Below the pieces are notes generated by a model. That model saw only the letters and a list, made by a program, of their open reading frames with translations. It was not told the origin of the DNA and ran no database searches. Positions 10,722 through 21,956 of a stretch of DNA of 64,000 nt are shown in pieces (position 1 is the stretch's first letter; each line of letters begins with the position of its first letter). Origin of the DNA: Adiantum capillus-veneris (lineage: Eukaryota; Streptophyta; Polypodiopsida; Polypodiales; Pteridaceae); assembly GCA_014529385.2 (NCBI GenBank), contig CM043942.1, positions 30,778,969 to 30,842,968 on the forward strand. Direction: 5' to 3'. Position numbers and translations under genes: made by a program.

Positions 10722-13700
10722 TGGTGAGAGGAGAGAAGAAGAAAAACACAGAGCACTAAGTACAATGTCCCCCCCCTGTAGGAGTGAGCATTTCTCTCTT
10801 GCATGTATATATTGTAGATTTCATTTGATGCTAAAAAAGGATTACAAATGTCTACATGGACATAAAATTAACTATTGCTCATAGAGCTCCCCACTAATAA
10901 AAATTTCCATAAAGTATTGCATGAGCCATAAAACAATTGTGCTTGCCTCTTGTGTATCATATTACAAATATTTACTGATGCACATAATTAAATATCATTA
11001 CATTAGATACGAAAGAGAAGTAAAGAAACATGATTATTCATTCATAATCAAGAAGCATTTTGGGTTAACAAAGACCCTTTTCTTTATTGAGCTTGTAGAT
11101 AATTGCAAGTAAGAATGGAAAAGAGGAGAACATATAGCTTTAGGGTGCTTTAACAGCACTGTAAGCACTGACAACTTGCGCATACACTACACAAACATAC
11201 TTCCAAATCAATCCCCCACGCTTTTGAGTCTCTATGAAGAGAAGAAAAAGCGATATATTAGTCGGGTGTGTTGTTTTTTGCATGTGATGCAAAAATATTC
11301 ACTTCTTGAGGTCAGCTTCTCTTTTGCAAGAAATTTTTGATTGGTGTAGATCCTTAAAAAGTCAATAAACATTATCTATTTAGGCATGCTCATGCAGTTT
11401 TGTGTAGATCTTGTAATGCTCTCAAAATAAGTAAACTATGTTTCAAGATTCATTTATAAAACATTTTGATCCCCAACAAACTATGGCGTGTTCCTTTAAC
11501 AATTGTTCATCTTAAAATTAAGGTTCTCAATGCTTCTTTGAACTCTACTTGTCATGCAATAAAGAGCTCATTTTAGGGCATCTTGGTCTCTAAAGACATC
11601 TGTTGGACCCCTAAAACAATTCCAAATGGGTTGTGGATATTTTGAAGCTCACTAAGTATTTCTAGCTGTGATATTACCATTCTTATTGATCTTGCAGTCC
11701 ATCTTTGGTAGATACGAATATTTTTCCTTGAGACAAAATTGCCCTATATGGTTGAAACTTGATTTTGATCACACAAAGACATGTATGAGTGATGTAAATA
11801 ATATTGTTTACATATTGAAGCAACTCAAGCTTACCAAATCATGAATTTGGTGACCCAACAAGTGGTCGATGGGACAAAGAGTTATTATTTCCCTCCTCTT
11901 CAACATCTGTTTGTTAAGCTCTATGTTATGGTGATGGCTATCTTTATGTCCAATTTATCTTGTGGTAATAGATCTAGGTGGTGGAATTTTGAATTTGACA
12001 GTAAAGTTGATTGTTGTTCTGATTTACTTGAAATATTATGTGCTTATTCGCCGACAAAGTCATTAGGGCTCTTCTTTGCTCTTCAAATGAGAAAGGGCAT
12101 CAATGGAATGTCCACGAGTGTTGTAACACCGTAGCAATCGAGTTCATTATCTTTAATGTCTTTTACAAAAAAAGTAGTGCTTGGATGTTTGTGAGTGCAA
12201 GTGCTAAAGTTTGTATTCCAATAAAAATCTTAAGACACTCCCTTTATCTATAGCTTTATTTCTACCATAGAACCCCCAGTAATGTCTATGGCAAAAATAA
12301 GTGGCTGTGGTGCGGCAAGAAACCATTATGTCAGACTCCACTCGCAATGAAACTTGGCATGGCAACCCAGGTTGGTGCATTCTCCATCCTCGCTAAGCTT
12401 CATTGTGATCTAACACCGACTCAATGGTCCCATGCTCCACCAAAACCACATTGTATATGGAAAAAATATGACAACACGACCTTTGTTTTGGATTTACACA
12501 ACGTGACTGTAAAAACTAATATTATTTGAGTGGCCAATGACAAGCTCTAAAAATTATGTTAAATCAATATGAAAACTCTCTTTTAGGATTTACAACCATG
12601 GTGTTGATGGCCCTGCCATCTTCTCAAAGCTATTAAATCATTCTTCTTTTTCCACAAAGGGTCTCGAAGAAATGTTAGGTGCACCTTCACACACTTGAAT
12701 TAGATCTTTGAGTTTATGGAAAATGAACATAGAGCAATAAGGGAGAGTAAAGATGGAAGCACATGAAGCATATAATTTTTCTCTTCTATTGGTCTAGACA
12801 AATTACAAACATTCTTTAATATACCCTCCTAGCTTCCTTTCTTTGCAGCAAATTGGCTACTGTAACGCTTAGCCTCATCTTGATTTACAATCCTTTCCAA
12901 GGAATCTTGGTCATGCAAGGAACATTCAAATTCAATATATGCAAGACCTTGAGACCTAGTAGGCCCTTTTAAGTCACAACCTCAATTGCTACACAAAATG
13001 CTGCACAAACATGGATAACTTTTTTAAAGAAACACGGCTTCAGCTCACCTTGCTCATCACAACTCCCTTGCCCTTTGTCTATCAAGGAAAAAGTTTCTTT
13101 GATAGATCAAAAGCTTGCTTATCAATTACCAAAACTTATTTTCATGGATTCACCACCGTATTTGTCGACCAAGCTCGAGGATCAGTAGTCTTGGCGTAGT
13201 GTGAGAATTCTTGGGTGAAAAGAACGTCATATCTCATTAAGCATGTGAACAACAAGGACTAACAATCCTTCTACCTATACGATTTGTCCACATTCCATGC
13301 AGCGTACAAATCTATTCTAGGTCTCTGTAATGACTTCTGCCACCGGGTGATGGTCCTTTTGTTCCACTCCATTGTGTCCACCCAAAACAACATCACCATC
13401 TAGACTAATTGCATCAATCTGATATGCCTTGCACCTTAGAATAATTTCAAGAACATTCCGACTCCTAGAGCCCATGATTTTTCATGAGTCACAAACTTCA
13501 CCTACAACATGAGAAAAGTAGAGAGGCCTTAGTGCAATTTGTTCTTAATTGTAAAACAACTCATGACATTAAGATTTACGGATTATTTGGGAGTGTGCCA
13601 AGGTTCCGGCATCAGATCTGTTCTCTTCCTTCAAACTCGTACGTGGTAATATGTGATAAATGTGCATTCTGCCAGAACTACTCACTTACACATCAGAGTT

Positions 13701-13833
13701 ATATTTTTCCTTGCATTCAAGCATCCAATGGAAGTGTCTCATACTCTGCACTCGTCATGTTTCATGAAAGGTTTGAATTTTACTATACTGAACAACTTAA
13801 TCTGTTTCGCAATATAAGGAGCTTGCACACAAA
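10720..13833. other. Intergenic DNA, no gene recognised
   Basis: Short ORFs on both strands (for example plus 11841-12134, and minus-strand pieces between 13200 and 13480) look like decayed coding DNA but show no motif I can name. No RNA gene was seen. Confidence 0.4.
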
Positions 13834-13852
13834 CCCCCCCCCCCCCCCCCCC
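13834..13852. repeat. Poly-C tract (19 C)
   Basis: A homopolymer run just beyond the 3' end of the La1 coding region. On the gene's strand it is poly-G in the presumed 3' UTR or flank. Confidence 0.95.
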
Positions 13853-13965
13853 AAGCCCTTTGAGACCTCGAGGTTCCAAAATTTTACGCCTCGTATACAA
13901 ATGACTCACATATTTTGGTTACTCTCCCTCAGCACTTTACCATGTAAAAGTGAGGCACAAAACAA

Positions 13966-15427
13966 CTAAGCCTGCATAGGGGGAGGTGTTGAAGCTTCCT
14001 CAGACTTGTTTTGCTTGGCAGGAGGTGCAGCCTCATCACCACTGTCAGCATCCTCAAATCGTTGATGCTTCCCAAGCTTTGCATTATCATCTGGCTTTCC
14101 TTTCTCTTCCCTTCCTCGATCTCCGTCAAACTTCCTTTCTCTGAAAATGCAGCAAATACTTCTTATCCATAGAAGAAACCATAATCCCCTTGAAAAACCA
14201 AGTCAAGCAGCAAATATCGACACCAAACAGCACTAGCTACAACCAAATAAACCAAAAGGCCAGCAAGAGGAACCTTCGTGATCTGTCGAACGATCTTCCA
14301 CCTCCTCTTCCCCTGGATCCTCCACCACCCCTTCCACGGGATCCTCTGCCAGCCTCTGCACGCACTTTATCTTGAGAGCGTTGAATGTTCCTCCAGTAGT
14401 CCTCCTCAGCCAAACCTATTTGCAAACACCGATACATCATAACTTATTTGCTAGGAGCAGGATAAACGGAAAAAGAGAAGCACATTGTAAAGTTAGTCTC
14501 CACCTCCTTCCATTCACATGCAACTACACACGCTTGCGCACACGAACAAACATAACGGTATCAGAGACAACAGGCAGAGAGGAAAATGCACCTTCGACAG
14601 CTTCCAGTGTTGCTATGCAGTTTTTTACAACAATACCACCAGCCTCTGCCAGGACAGCAGCTGCTCTCGCCTTCTGTACTTCCTCGGGGTTCTCAAAGCG
14701 CAAATACCCAGATGCTGCGCCTCGAGTGTAATCAATGTACTAAAAAAATAGTGCAAGATTATTAAGCTCCCCGTATAAAGAACACGCTGATAATTTAGTA
14801 ACATGTCAGAAAGGCTCACCTTAATGTTTCCAAAACACTTAAAGGCATCCCTGACATCTTCCCGTGAGATTTGGTCTTCTTCCTTCACTGATTCCTCTCC
14901 AGATGCACTTGCAGATGAATCTTTAGAAGCTTCTTTGACTGATTCCTCTCCAGATGCACTTGCAGATGCATCTTTAGAAGCTTCACCTTCCTTGGAGCCC
15001 TCTAAATTGTCTTTCTTCTCTGGCTCCTCACCTCCTTCAACAGGACTTGTTTTCTCAAGAGAGAAGGCTACAATAAGCCCTCTTGGAAACCTCAGTTCCG
15101 GCTCTTTCTTTGTAAACCTTCTCATTTTCACATACATATCAATTAATTTGCAGACAATAAACAGCATGAACACTGAAGAAGATGCGAGGACCATTGCAGA
15201 CCACACCCACCTGTGACCATTTGAATCTTCTATTGCTTGGCTACGACTTTTCTCCATCTCCACATCAAAATCTTTCCTGCAAAAAAAACATTGGAATTGA
15301 TATTATTTAATTTTTTTGTCCGATCCAGGCTCCAGCCTCTGCCTGCAAAAAAGCCAGAGTGTGTGTTCGTGCAACGTGTGTTGAGCCTCCCCTCCCCCAT
15401 TTAGCAAGCTCGTGTTAGGCTGTCTAG

Positions 15428-15459
<32 letters not shown>

Positions 15460-17277
15460 CCCTCCCCAAAAAAAAAGAAAAAACAATTGTGTTCAGGGTT
15501 TGTCCTGCGAAAAATGGTTAACAAGTGTTTGCAATTTCCTGTACCTGCAGCTTTTCAAGGCAGAGTCTGCTTGCCCTCAAGATGATTGTATTATGACTCT
15601 CAGGAACAACATCTTGATCATGCACAATATCAACTAAAAGCTATCACACCTTCACTAGCATTTTCAATGCAATGATACCAGCGCTAACACTCCAGCAACC
15701 AACATTTTAGAGCTTCAAGTGGAATCTGAGAGAAAAAATTTAAATACCACCTACATAACAAGGAAAGGATTGAAACATTCAGCTCTGTCAACATGAAAAA
15801 CGGCAACATTATTCCCCGAGGTTTCAGAGATGGTAAAACAAAACAAGGTTTTTGGGTTTGGCGTTCTTTGTTTTCCAAAAGGCAAAACAAAGTCTTGATC
15901 TTAAGGTTTACTTAATGCATGCGCGTACTAGGTACACGCCTCCAGATAGAAATTATGCATTCCACAAACTGCAATGAAAGTGTATGCCCCAACTTGTGTA
16001 CATAAAGCAATGCAAACCAATAGGCTCCAGTACAAGGTAGCAGTAAGCCATGGAGAGCAAGCTAACTTTTTTGCCATGGCCATAATGCACTTACTGCACT
16101 TTTTGCAATCACCAAGCACCAGTTGCACTTGCTCTCACACGTCTGGTGATTCTTTCCAGTGAAAAAATACAAAATTCAGACTGGAAATGAATTAAAAACA
16201 CCTTCCTTACTTGAGCTTTATCTCTAAGTCAACACCGTCGTATGATAATTTGAGATCTACTGCCTTCTTAACTTCCTCCTCTGAGTCAAGTTCCACAACA
16301 GCAGACCCACAAAATGCTCTCCCACCATGATGACGAGGCAGACGCACACTTATGACCTGCATAATATAGTCACAAGGAGAGGAACGGTAATTAAATAGCT
16401 AGGAAACTTGCACTAACAAGTTATCTTAAAAAAGAATTATCAAAGAGAAGAACTGCAATTAATTAACTACAATACTATAACAGCAAAAACATTAATAAAA
16501 TCTGATTAATATATCATCATCAGCCTCACCTTAGCATGCTGAGAAAAAAAACCTTCCACCTCTTCCATTGTAACCGTCCACCGAAGTGGGCCCACTGCAA
16601 TACTTCGAGCATCTACAGCGGCTTGAACCTCCTCAAGCTTCAGAAGGGGTGCTACTCGACCAACCTTCTGCCCTAAAAGAGCAAAGACAAGCAAAAGGCA
16701 ACTAAAAATTAAGAACCCAACAAGTGAGACAATTCAATCGTATCTTTTGAATCAAGTGTATCACTTGACTGTTAGGTACCAGCCATCCTTTCCCGTAATT
16801 ACCTATCATAGTGCTTTGACTTTCTAACACAAAAAAATGTAATGCACACTCTCCAGATAAAACAACAAACAAGAAAAGCAGAACCAGTTTAAAGATGTAA
16901 TTCAAGACAACAGCATTGCACATAGGGAAAACATCAAAACAACAAAATTGTTTAACAAAAACCACTTACCATCATCAGAAACCCTTAAAACTGTAGACTT
17001 TCGGAGCACTTCAGCTACACCTTCAGTAGTTTCTTTAGGCACTTTGTCAGGGCCACTCTCCTTCAAGTTGAGATGACTTCTCATCCGTCCAAAGGAGCAT
17101 ACAAGGGGAAGGCTGACCACTGAATACATGTCAAGACAAAACAAAAAATGTCTCCTGTCTAAAATAACTGGCAGCAGCATTAGCCACTCTGAGGATACAC
17201 CCATCTGCAGCTTCCTCAACACACCGTCTCAAAAACTTGTCACCTGGTAGATTGCTATCACTGAAGTAGAATTCCAC
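13966..17277 (-). CDS. LA1: La protein 1-type RNA-binding protein, nine exons visible, first exon missing
   Basis: La proteins bind the 3' oligo-U of RNA polymerase III transcripts in the nucleus and act as RNA chaperones. Minus-strand exons are 17277-17199, 17119-16970, 16672-16530, 16356-16211, 15276-15211, 15117-14820, 14739-14592, 14415-14274 and 14140-13966, ending in TAG. All introns are GT-AG. Exon lengths sum to 1347 bases, exactly 448 codons plus stop, which supports the model. Exons 1-3 encode the La motif (VEFYFSDSNLPGDKFL, LVCSFGRMRSHL). Exons 3-4 encode RRM1 (VISVRLPRHHGG). Exon 6 holds an acidic low-complexity insert with a doubled SASASGEESVKE unit. Exon 7 is the C-terminal xRRM (YIDYTRGAASGYLRF). 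Exon 8 is an RGG/GRG-rich tail. The acceptor of intron 5 (15117) has a weak pyrimidine tract. The start codon and about 20 residues lie on an exon not found in this window. LINE A and (CT)n tracts begin within 20 bases of the last visible exon. Confidence 0.9.
15428..15458. repeat. Poly-C tract (31 C) in a La1 intron
   Basis: An uninterrupted C run in the intron between exons 4 and 5. On the transcribed strand it is a G run that could form G-quadruplex structure. It is also a likely site of sequencing error. Confidence 0.95.
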
Positions 17278-17293
17278 CTGTTGAAATAACAGC

Positions 17294-17294
<1 letters not shown>

Positions 17295-17354
<60 letters not shown>
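17295..17354. repeat. (CT)n microsatellite at La1 intron 1
   Basis: About 30 CT units lie 17 bases upstream (on the gene's strand) of the La1 acceptor at 17277. A second, shorter run sits at about 17407-17430. Confidence 0.97.
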
Positions 17355-17357
<3 letters not shown>

Positions 17358-17692
17358 CTGGCCTATCGTCTTCTTGGGTGCCTCAGGCTTAACAGCCTCC
17401 TGCTCTCTTTCTCTCTCTCTCTCTCTGCTGCTGCTGCTGCCCGCACGCGGTTACACGCAGCCCCCCCTCAGCGCCGCTCTCCCGCCTCGCACCCCCCCCC
17501 CCCCCCCCCGCGCGCTGCCCCGCCCCGCCGCCCTCCCTTTCTATTGCGCTGCCCCCCCGCTCCCTCTCTCTATCGCGATAGGCCCCCCCCCGCCCCCTCT
17601 CTCTATCGCACTGCCAATCGCCTATCGCCTAAACCCTTTACCTTTACATTTTAACCCTTTCACCCTATCGCCTATCCCCCCCCCCCGTGCTG

Positions 17693-17694
<2 letters not shown>
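17355..17694. other. GC-rich, pyrimidine-rich spacer
   Basis: This contains CTG repeats, an 18-C run (17492-17509) and several CTATCGC units. No gene is seen. It resembles in composition the 5' part of LINE B at 21515-22300 and may be a LINE 5' UTR remnant. Confidence 0.4.

Positions 17695-17739
<45 letters not shown>
17695..17739. repeat. (CT)n tract directly at the 5' junction of LINE A
   Basis: A CT run that passes without spacer into the LINE A endonuclease coding sequence at about 17740, marking a 5'-truncated insertion abutting a microsatellite. Confidence 0.9.
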
Positions 17740-17741
<2 letters not shown>

Positions 17742-18345
17742 GTGAAGTCTTCCTTATGGGAGACTTCAATGCTCGTACACGCAGTGAGCAGTGTGAGACA
17801 TATGACCATGAGGACCCAGAGACACTACACACTCTAGATGAGGAGGCTACTAGGAGAGACACAGCAGACAGAGCTCCAGTCACAGCTTATGGACGACATC
17901 TACTTCGACTTGGCTCCCAGCACCGTCTCGTTATTTATAACGGGATGGTCCAGTGGCCCACCTCAGGGGGCCTGACTTGTATGCCACATGGAGTTGCAGA
18001 AGGAGGGGGGTACAGTCGACTATATTCTGGGACCCAGGGAGGCTACACACCTTATCACATCCTTCACCATTCCACCCATACCCATCGGAGCCGACCACAC
18101 ATACCTCTCTTTCTCTATCACCGGAGATACCATCACACACAGCTCCACAACACGCACTCCACACACCACCATCCATTTCACACATGAGTTAGCCTCTATT
18201 TACTCGGCCAAGGTCGAACATGGCCTATGTCTCCTCCACCCATCCACACCACTCTCAGTTCTCACATCACATATCTCTTCCGTTCTCCACACTTCAGCTA
18301 TTAGCTCTTTTCCACACACCACTCACACAGGACGCACTCCCCCCC
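17740..18345 (+). pseudogene. LINE A ORF2, endonuclease part
   Basis: The endonuclease/exonuclease/phosphatase fold nicks target DNA to start target-primed reverse transcription. Visible motifs are GEVFLMGDFNAR with the catalytic D and N, then VDYILGPRE and GADHTYLSF, where the DH pair is the C-terminal catalytic histidine site. The first frame runs to about 18005. The second motif block is in another frame from about 17999, and the shift falls in a run of six G (GGAGGGGGG). The next frame change is in the ten-C run near 18341. Both shifts are in homopolymers, so they could be sequencing errors. Confidence 0.8.
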
Positions 18346-20460
18346 CCCGGGGCTATGCCTCAGAACCGCTGGTATGATGATGAGTGCAGAGAGCTATACC
18401 GACGCCTCCAGGCACGACAAGCCTTAGGAGAGATCACAGAGAGAGAGGCCAGACGGCATATGAAGACGCTGACACGCCAAAAGCGGCGAGCATTCAAAGA
18501 GGCACAGGAGCTTGAGCTATACCGCCTATTCATGAGCATGGATAGCGCGACGGCATGGCGCACCCTACGCGAGCCACGTCCGACTACAGCTATTGAGGAT
18601 CCACAGATATGGCATGATTATGCAGAGCGACTTTATGAAGTGCCAGGGCAGCCTCCTATTCCACAACCACACGAGCCTCGCCCCACGTGCTCCTCCTTCT
18701 TTACGGCAGAGATGGTAGAGAGGGCCATACGCCGCATGCAGCACAGACGATCAGCTGACCATACTGGATTACAGAGTGAGCACATCATTTATGCGGCCTC
18801 CACTATAGCCCCGTTGATTGCACATGTCTTCAACCGGGCTATAGGGGAGGGCTTCCCAGAGGAGTGGACACAGCACACCATAGTGCCTATCCACAAATCT
18901 GGCGACACCCTGGACCCAGGGAACTACAGGACTATCATGATTGGCCACACGATGGCCAAGCTATATGGAGCAGTACTTGAGGCACAGCTCAGCTGCTACG
19001 CAGAGATCGAGGGTTTACGAGCTCCAGGCCAAGCCGGTTTCAGACGAGCTTTCTCCACCATTGACCACATCTTCGTTCTGCGCTGCCTCATTGATGGGGC
19101 AAAGGCGCGGAAGAAGAGGCTTTACTGCTGCTTTGTGGACTTCCGCAAGGCCTTTGACACAGTCCCACGCGAGAGACTCTTCCAGCGCCTTCACAGCATT
19201 GGGGTACCAACAGAGATGATTTGGGCCATATATGCTCTATATGAGAGGGTGGCGGGTCGGGTTCGTTGCCCAGGCGGTTTTTCAGAGACCATTGCTAGCA
19301 CCATTGGTGTTAAGCAAGGATGCCCACTCTCCCCGACACTCTTTGGGCTATACATCGACGAGATCTCCGACTACATACTACGAGCAGGGGGAGAGGGGAG
19401 CGACTTAGCAGGTACTCCGGTCCACATCATGTTATATGCTGATGATATTGTGTTGATTTCAGAGTCACCCGAGGGCTTGCAACGCCATCTTGAGGCCTTG
19501 GACGAATTCAACACAAACAGGGGGTTGACTGTGAACCTTGGCAAAACCAAGGTTATGATCTTTCACACATCCAGTGCAGTGAGGAGCGCCGCCACCTTCA
19601 CAGCAGCAGGAGGACAGGTTGATGTAGTCACCTCCTATGTCTACCTTGGCATCACATTCACCAGCCTACCAGGACCCTTCACTATGAGGCAGGCTGCTGT
19701 TGACAGGCTCACCCGAGGATATGCAGCTCTGGCCATGCTAGAGCGGAGGTGCCACCAGGCACACTTTCAGGAGCCCCGCACGAAGGGGTGGCTTTTCGAC
19801 ACCTTAGTCACCCCGGCCTTGATGTACTCGGCGGCAGTATGGGCACCAGGATTGACAGCTGACCAGTGGACACAACTTGAGAGACCACAGGTATATATGA
19901 TCTCACGCTTGCTCCGCAGCAAGAAGACAGTGCCACACGACATTATTAGAGCCGAGCTCGCCACACCACCTATGGTTGTAGAGGCACTATTCCAGACAGT
20001 TTGCTTCATCCAGAGGATGAGAGAGCTACCTCCTGACAGACTTACCCGTAGAGCATTTGAGGCAGCTATACAGCTATCAGAGAGTGGACATGAGAGAGCA
20101 TGGTACTCACAGGTCAGAGCATGGTTTGAGGGACACGGTCTTGACATGGAGAGCCTACCACCATTCCAGTACGACCCCCACTCACCATATGTTCACCTCT
20201 CTCGCAGTGAGAGGAACTTGGTATTGAGACAGGATCTGTGGCAGCTATACACTAGGAGAGTCTGGGCGGCACCTAGCTTGGGGACGAGGATGTCAGATTA
20301 CAGAGACCAGTTTCTCACCATATTATCTGGGGGGTTCATACAGAGACCACGCTACATGGACACATATATGCCACATAGCTCACGGGTGGCGATTGGTCAG
20401 CTGAGAGTGGCTTCACACAGGTTAGAGATTGAGATCGGGAGACATACTGGTGTTCCGAGG
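18345..20460 (+). pseudogene. LINE A ORF2, reverse transcriptase
   Basis: A long open frame (its apparent start at 18220 is out of phase with the true protein until the poly-C run at 18341) encodes the RT. Order of motifs: NRWYDDECRELY lead-in, WTQHTIVPIHKSGD, NYRTIMIGHTMAKL, GQAGFR, CCFVDFRKAFDTVPRERL, GVKQGCPLSPTLFGLYIDEI, MLYADDIVLISES with the catalytic YADD, and the thumb region KTKVMIF / YVYLGITF. A conserved DTLVTPALMYSAAVWAPG block follows, shared with LINEs C and D. The active site is intact. The frame is lost near 20460 in a five-G run. Confidence 0.9.
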
Positions 20461-21005
20461 GGGAGCGAATCTGCAGAGCCTGCACAGAGGAGGTGGAGAG
20501 TGAGGAGCACTTTGTATGTAGATGCAGAGCATACACTGAGATCAGAGGCAGGTATGAGGCCCTATTTAGAGGACAGCCCACTCTCCGAGAGATCATGGAA
20601 TCTCGAGATCAGAGACAGCTCGGACGTTTCTTACTAGAGATACAGAGCCATCGGGACACACTACTACAGCCACACACAGCTACACAGACAGAGGGGAGAC
20701 AATCGCAGCTCACAGACTTCTTTCAGAGGATTTCCGCCCCCCCCTCACCAGACACTCAGAGGGGAGTGACACTCCCACAGGCGGAGGTGAACCGAGCTAG
20801 ACGACGACCACGAGTCACAGGCTACAGGGGCGCGAGCTCCCACCACCGACAGATCGAGGAGATCCGAGCCCGGGAGCGCCGTGCCACTGAGGAGCGAGTG
20901 GCTCAGATGAGGGCTGACCCGACCGCTTTCATCCGGGTAGCCTTGGCACCAGACCCACCCATGTACCACATCTTACACCCCCCCATTAGTACAGGATGGA
21001 GCTAG
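20461..21005 (+). pseudogene. LINE A ORF2, zinc-binding C-terminus and extension with PIP-box
   Basis: In the frame that is open to 21005, the sequence first shows a zinc-binding pattern (RICRACTEEVESEEHFVCRC, i.e. C-x2-C ... H-x3-C). This is typical of LINE ORF2 C-termini and is also present in LINE D (RLCTLC ... EYHTLLEC). About 50 residues further is QSQLTDFF (20700-20723), a textbook PCNA-interacting peptide. The last 90 residues are Arg/Glu-rich and probably coiled or disordered. The stop is TAG at 21003-21005. Confidence 0.75.
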
Positions 21006-21195
21006 ATAGCTTGATGCATTCTCATGATTGTACTACCTTGAGCATACAGACATGCATATACCCCTAGAGATAGAGCTCCATCCCTCCTCAGATACTCCAC
21101 TACCTACTTTCAGCTCAGTTTTGTATCAATTTTGTTTCATTTGTCTTTCCGATAGACGGATGACATACACACAATGTACATTTGATTTGTCTCAT

Positions 21196-21211
21196 AGGCC
21201 GATTTCGGCCT
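21196..21211 (+). other. LINE A 3'-terminal hairpin
   Basis: AGGCCGATTTCGGCCT is a 7-bp stem with a 2-base loop, followed by GAC..GACG..TTAAAAATC and the T/C tail. The same arrangement occurs at the ends of LINEs C and D with compensating stem changes, which indicates a conserved RNA structure near the 3' end, presumably read by the RT. Confidence 0.7.
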
Positions 21212-21407
21212 GACATAGACGTTAAAAATCTTTCTTTCTTCTTCTTTCTTTCTCTCTCTCTCTCTCCCTCTCTCTCACCGCCCACCCTCTTCCCCCCGCC
21301 CCCGCCCCCCCCCCTCCCTCCCTCCCTCCCTCCCTCTCTCTCTCTCTCTATCTCTCTCTCGCCAGTACTCTATCTCTATTGCTTCCTTTCCTTTTAACTC
21401 AATTTTT

Positions 21408-21517
<110 letters not shown>

Positions 21518-21919
21518 CGTACTCTATCGCTGCCCCTCGCTTGCCATACCTCCTCACGCTCCCACACTCACCCAGCTACCGCGCCCGCTACTAGTGTGGG
21601 TGCACGCGGCCTCTCAATCATGAGAAAGCTGAATAGCAAGGATGACCCGGTGGAGGATGCCATCCAAAAATGCAAAGAAGAACTGAGCGAGTCCATTTGC
21701 AAGATCAACCGCCACCTCTTAGGTACCATTAACGGCCTTGACGCACGTGTGGCAGCACAGGAAATCACGATACGTACACTCGAAGATCGCGTGAAGGCCC
21801 AAGATGAGGAAATCGCACTACTCAAGAAAGAGCTTGCAGGGTCTACACGTTTACGATTGTCAGGCGCTCGCTGCTGCTGTGCTAACCCCATTGCTCCCAC
21901 CCTCCCCCCAGCGCTGCCG

Positions 21920-21922
<3 letters not shown>

Positions 21923-21955
<33 letters not shown>
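21923..21955. repeat. Poly-C tract (33 C) in LINE B
   Basis: A homopolymer run within ORF1 that breaks the frame. A second run of 27 C is at 22126-22152. Confidence 0.95.

Positions 21956-21956
<1 letters not shown>

Larger units (their letters stand above)
17740..21275 (+). mobile_element. LINE A, 5'-truncated non-LTR retrotransposon
   Basis: One element encodes part of an apurinic-type endonuclease, a reverse transcriptase, a CCHC-like zinc-binding C-terminus and a C-terminal extension. It is followed by a 3' UTR with a hairpin (21196-21211) and a T/C-rich tail that becomes (CT)n. The N-terminal half of the endonuclease and any ORF1 are missing. Its RT and C-terminal regions are homologous to LINEs C and D further right. 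It lies in the first visible intron of La1, in the opposite orientation to the gene. Confidence 0.9.

Noticed and set aside
14803-15216. Plus-strand ORF of 137 codons opposite La1 exon 6
   Set aside because: It is the antisense shadow of the acidic La1 linker. The spliced La1 model on the other strand explains the openness.
17610-17660. Telomere-like CCTAAACCC near La1
   Set aside because: Only one partial unit is present, with no tandem telomeric array.
18220-20637. A single 805-residue protein across LINE A
   Set aside because: Its first 40 residues and last 60 residues are in the wrong frame. Endonuclease and zinc/PIP segments in neighbouring frames show that the real protein enters and leaves this frame at homopolymer runs.
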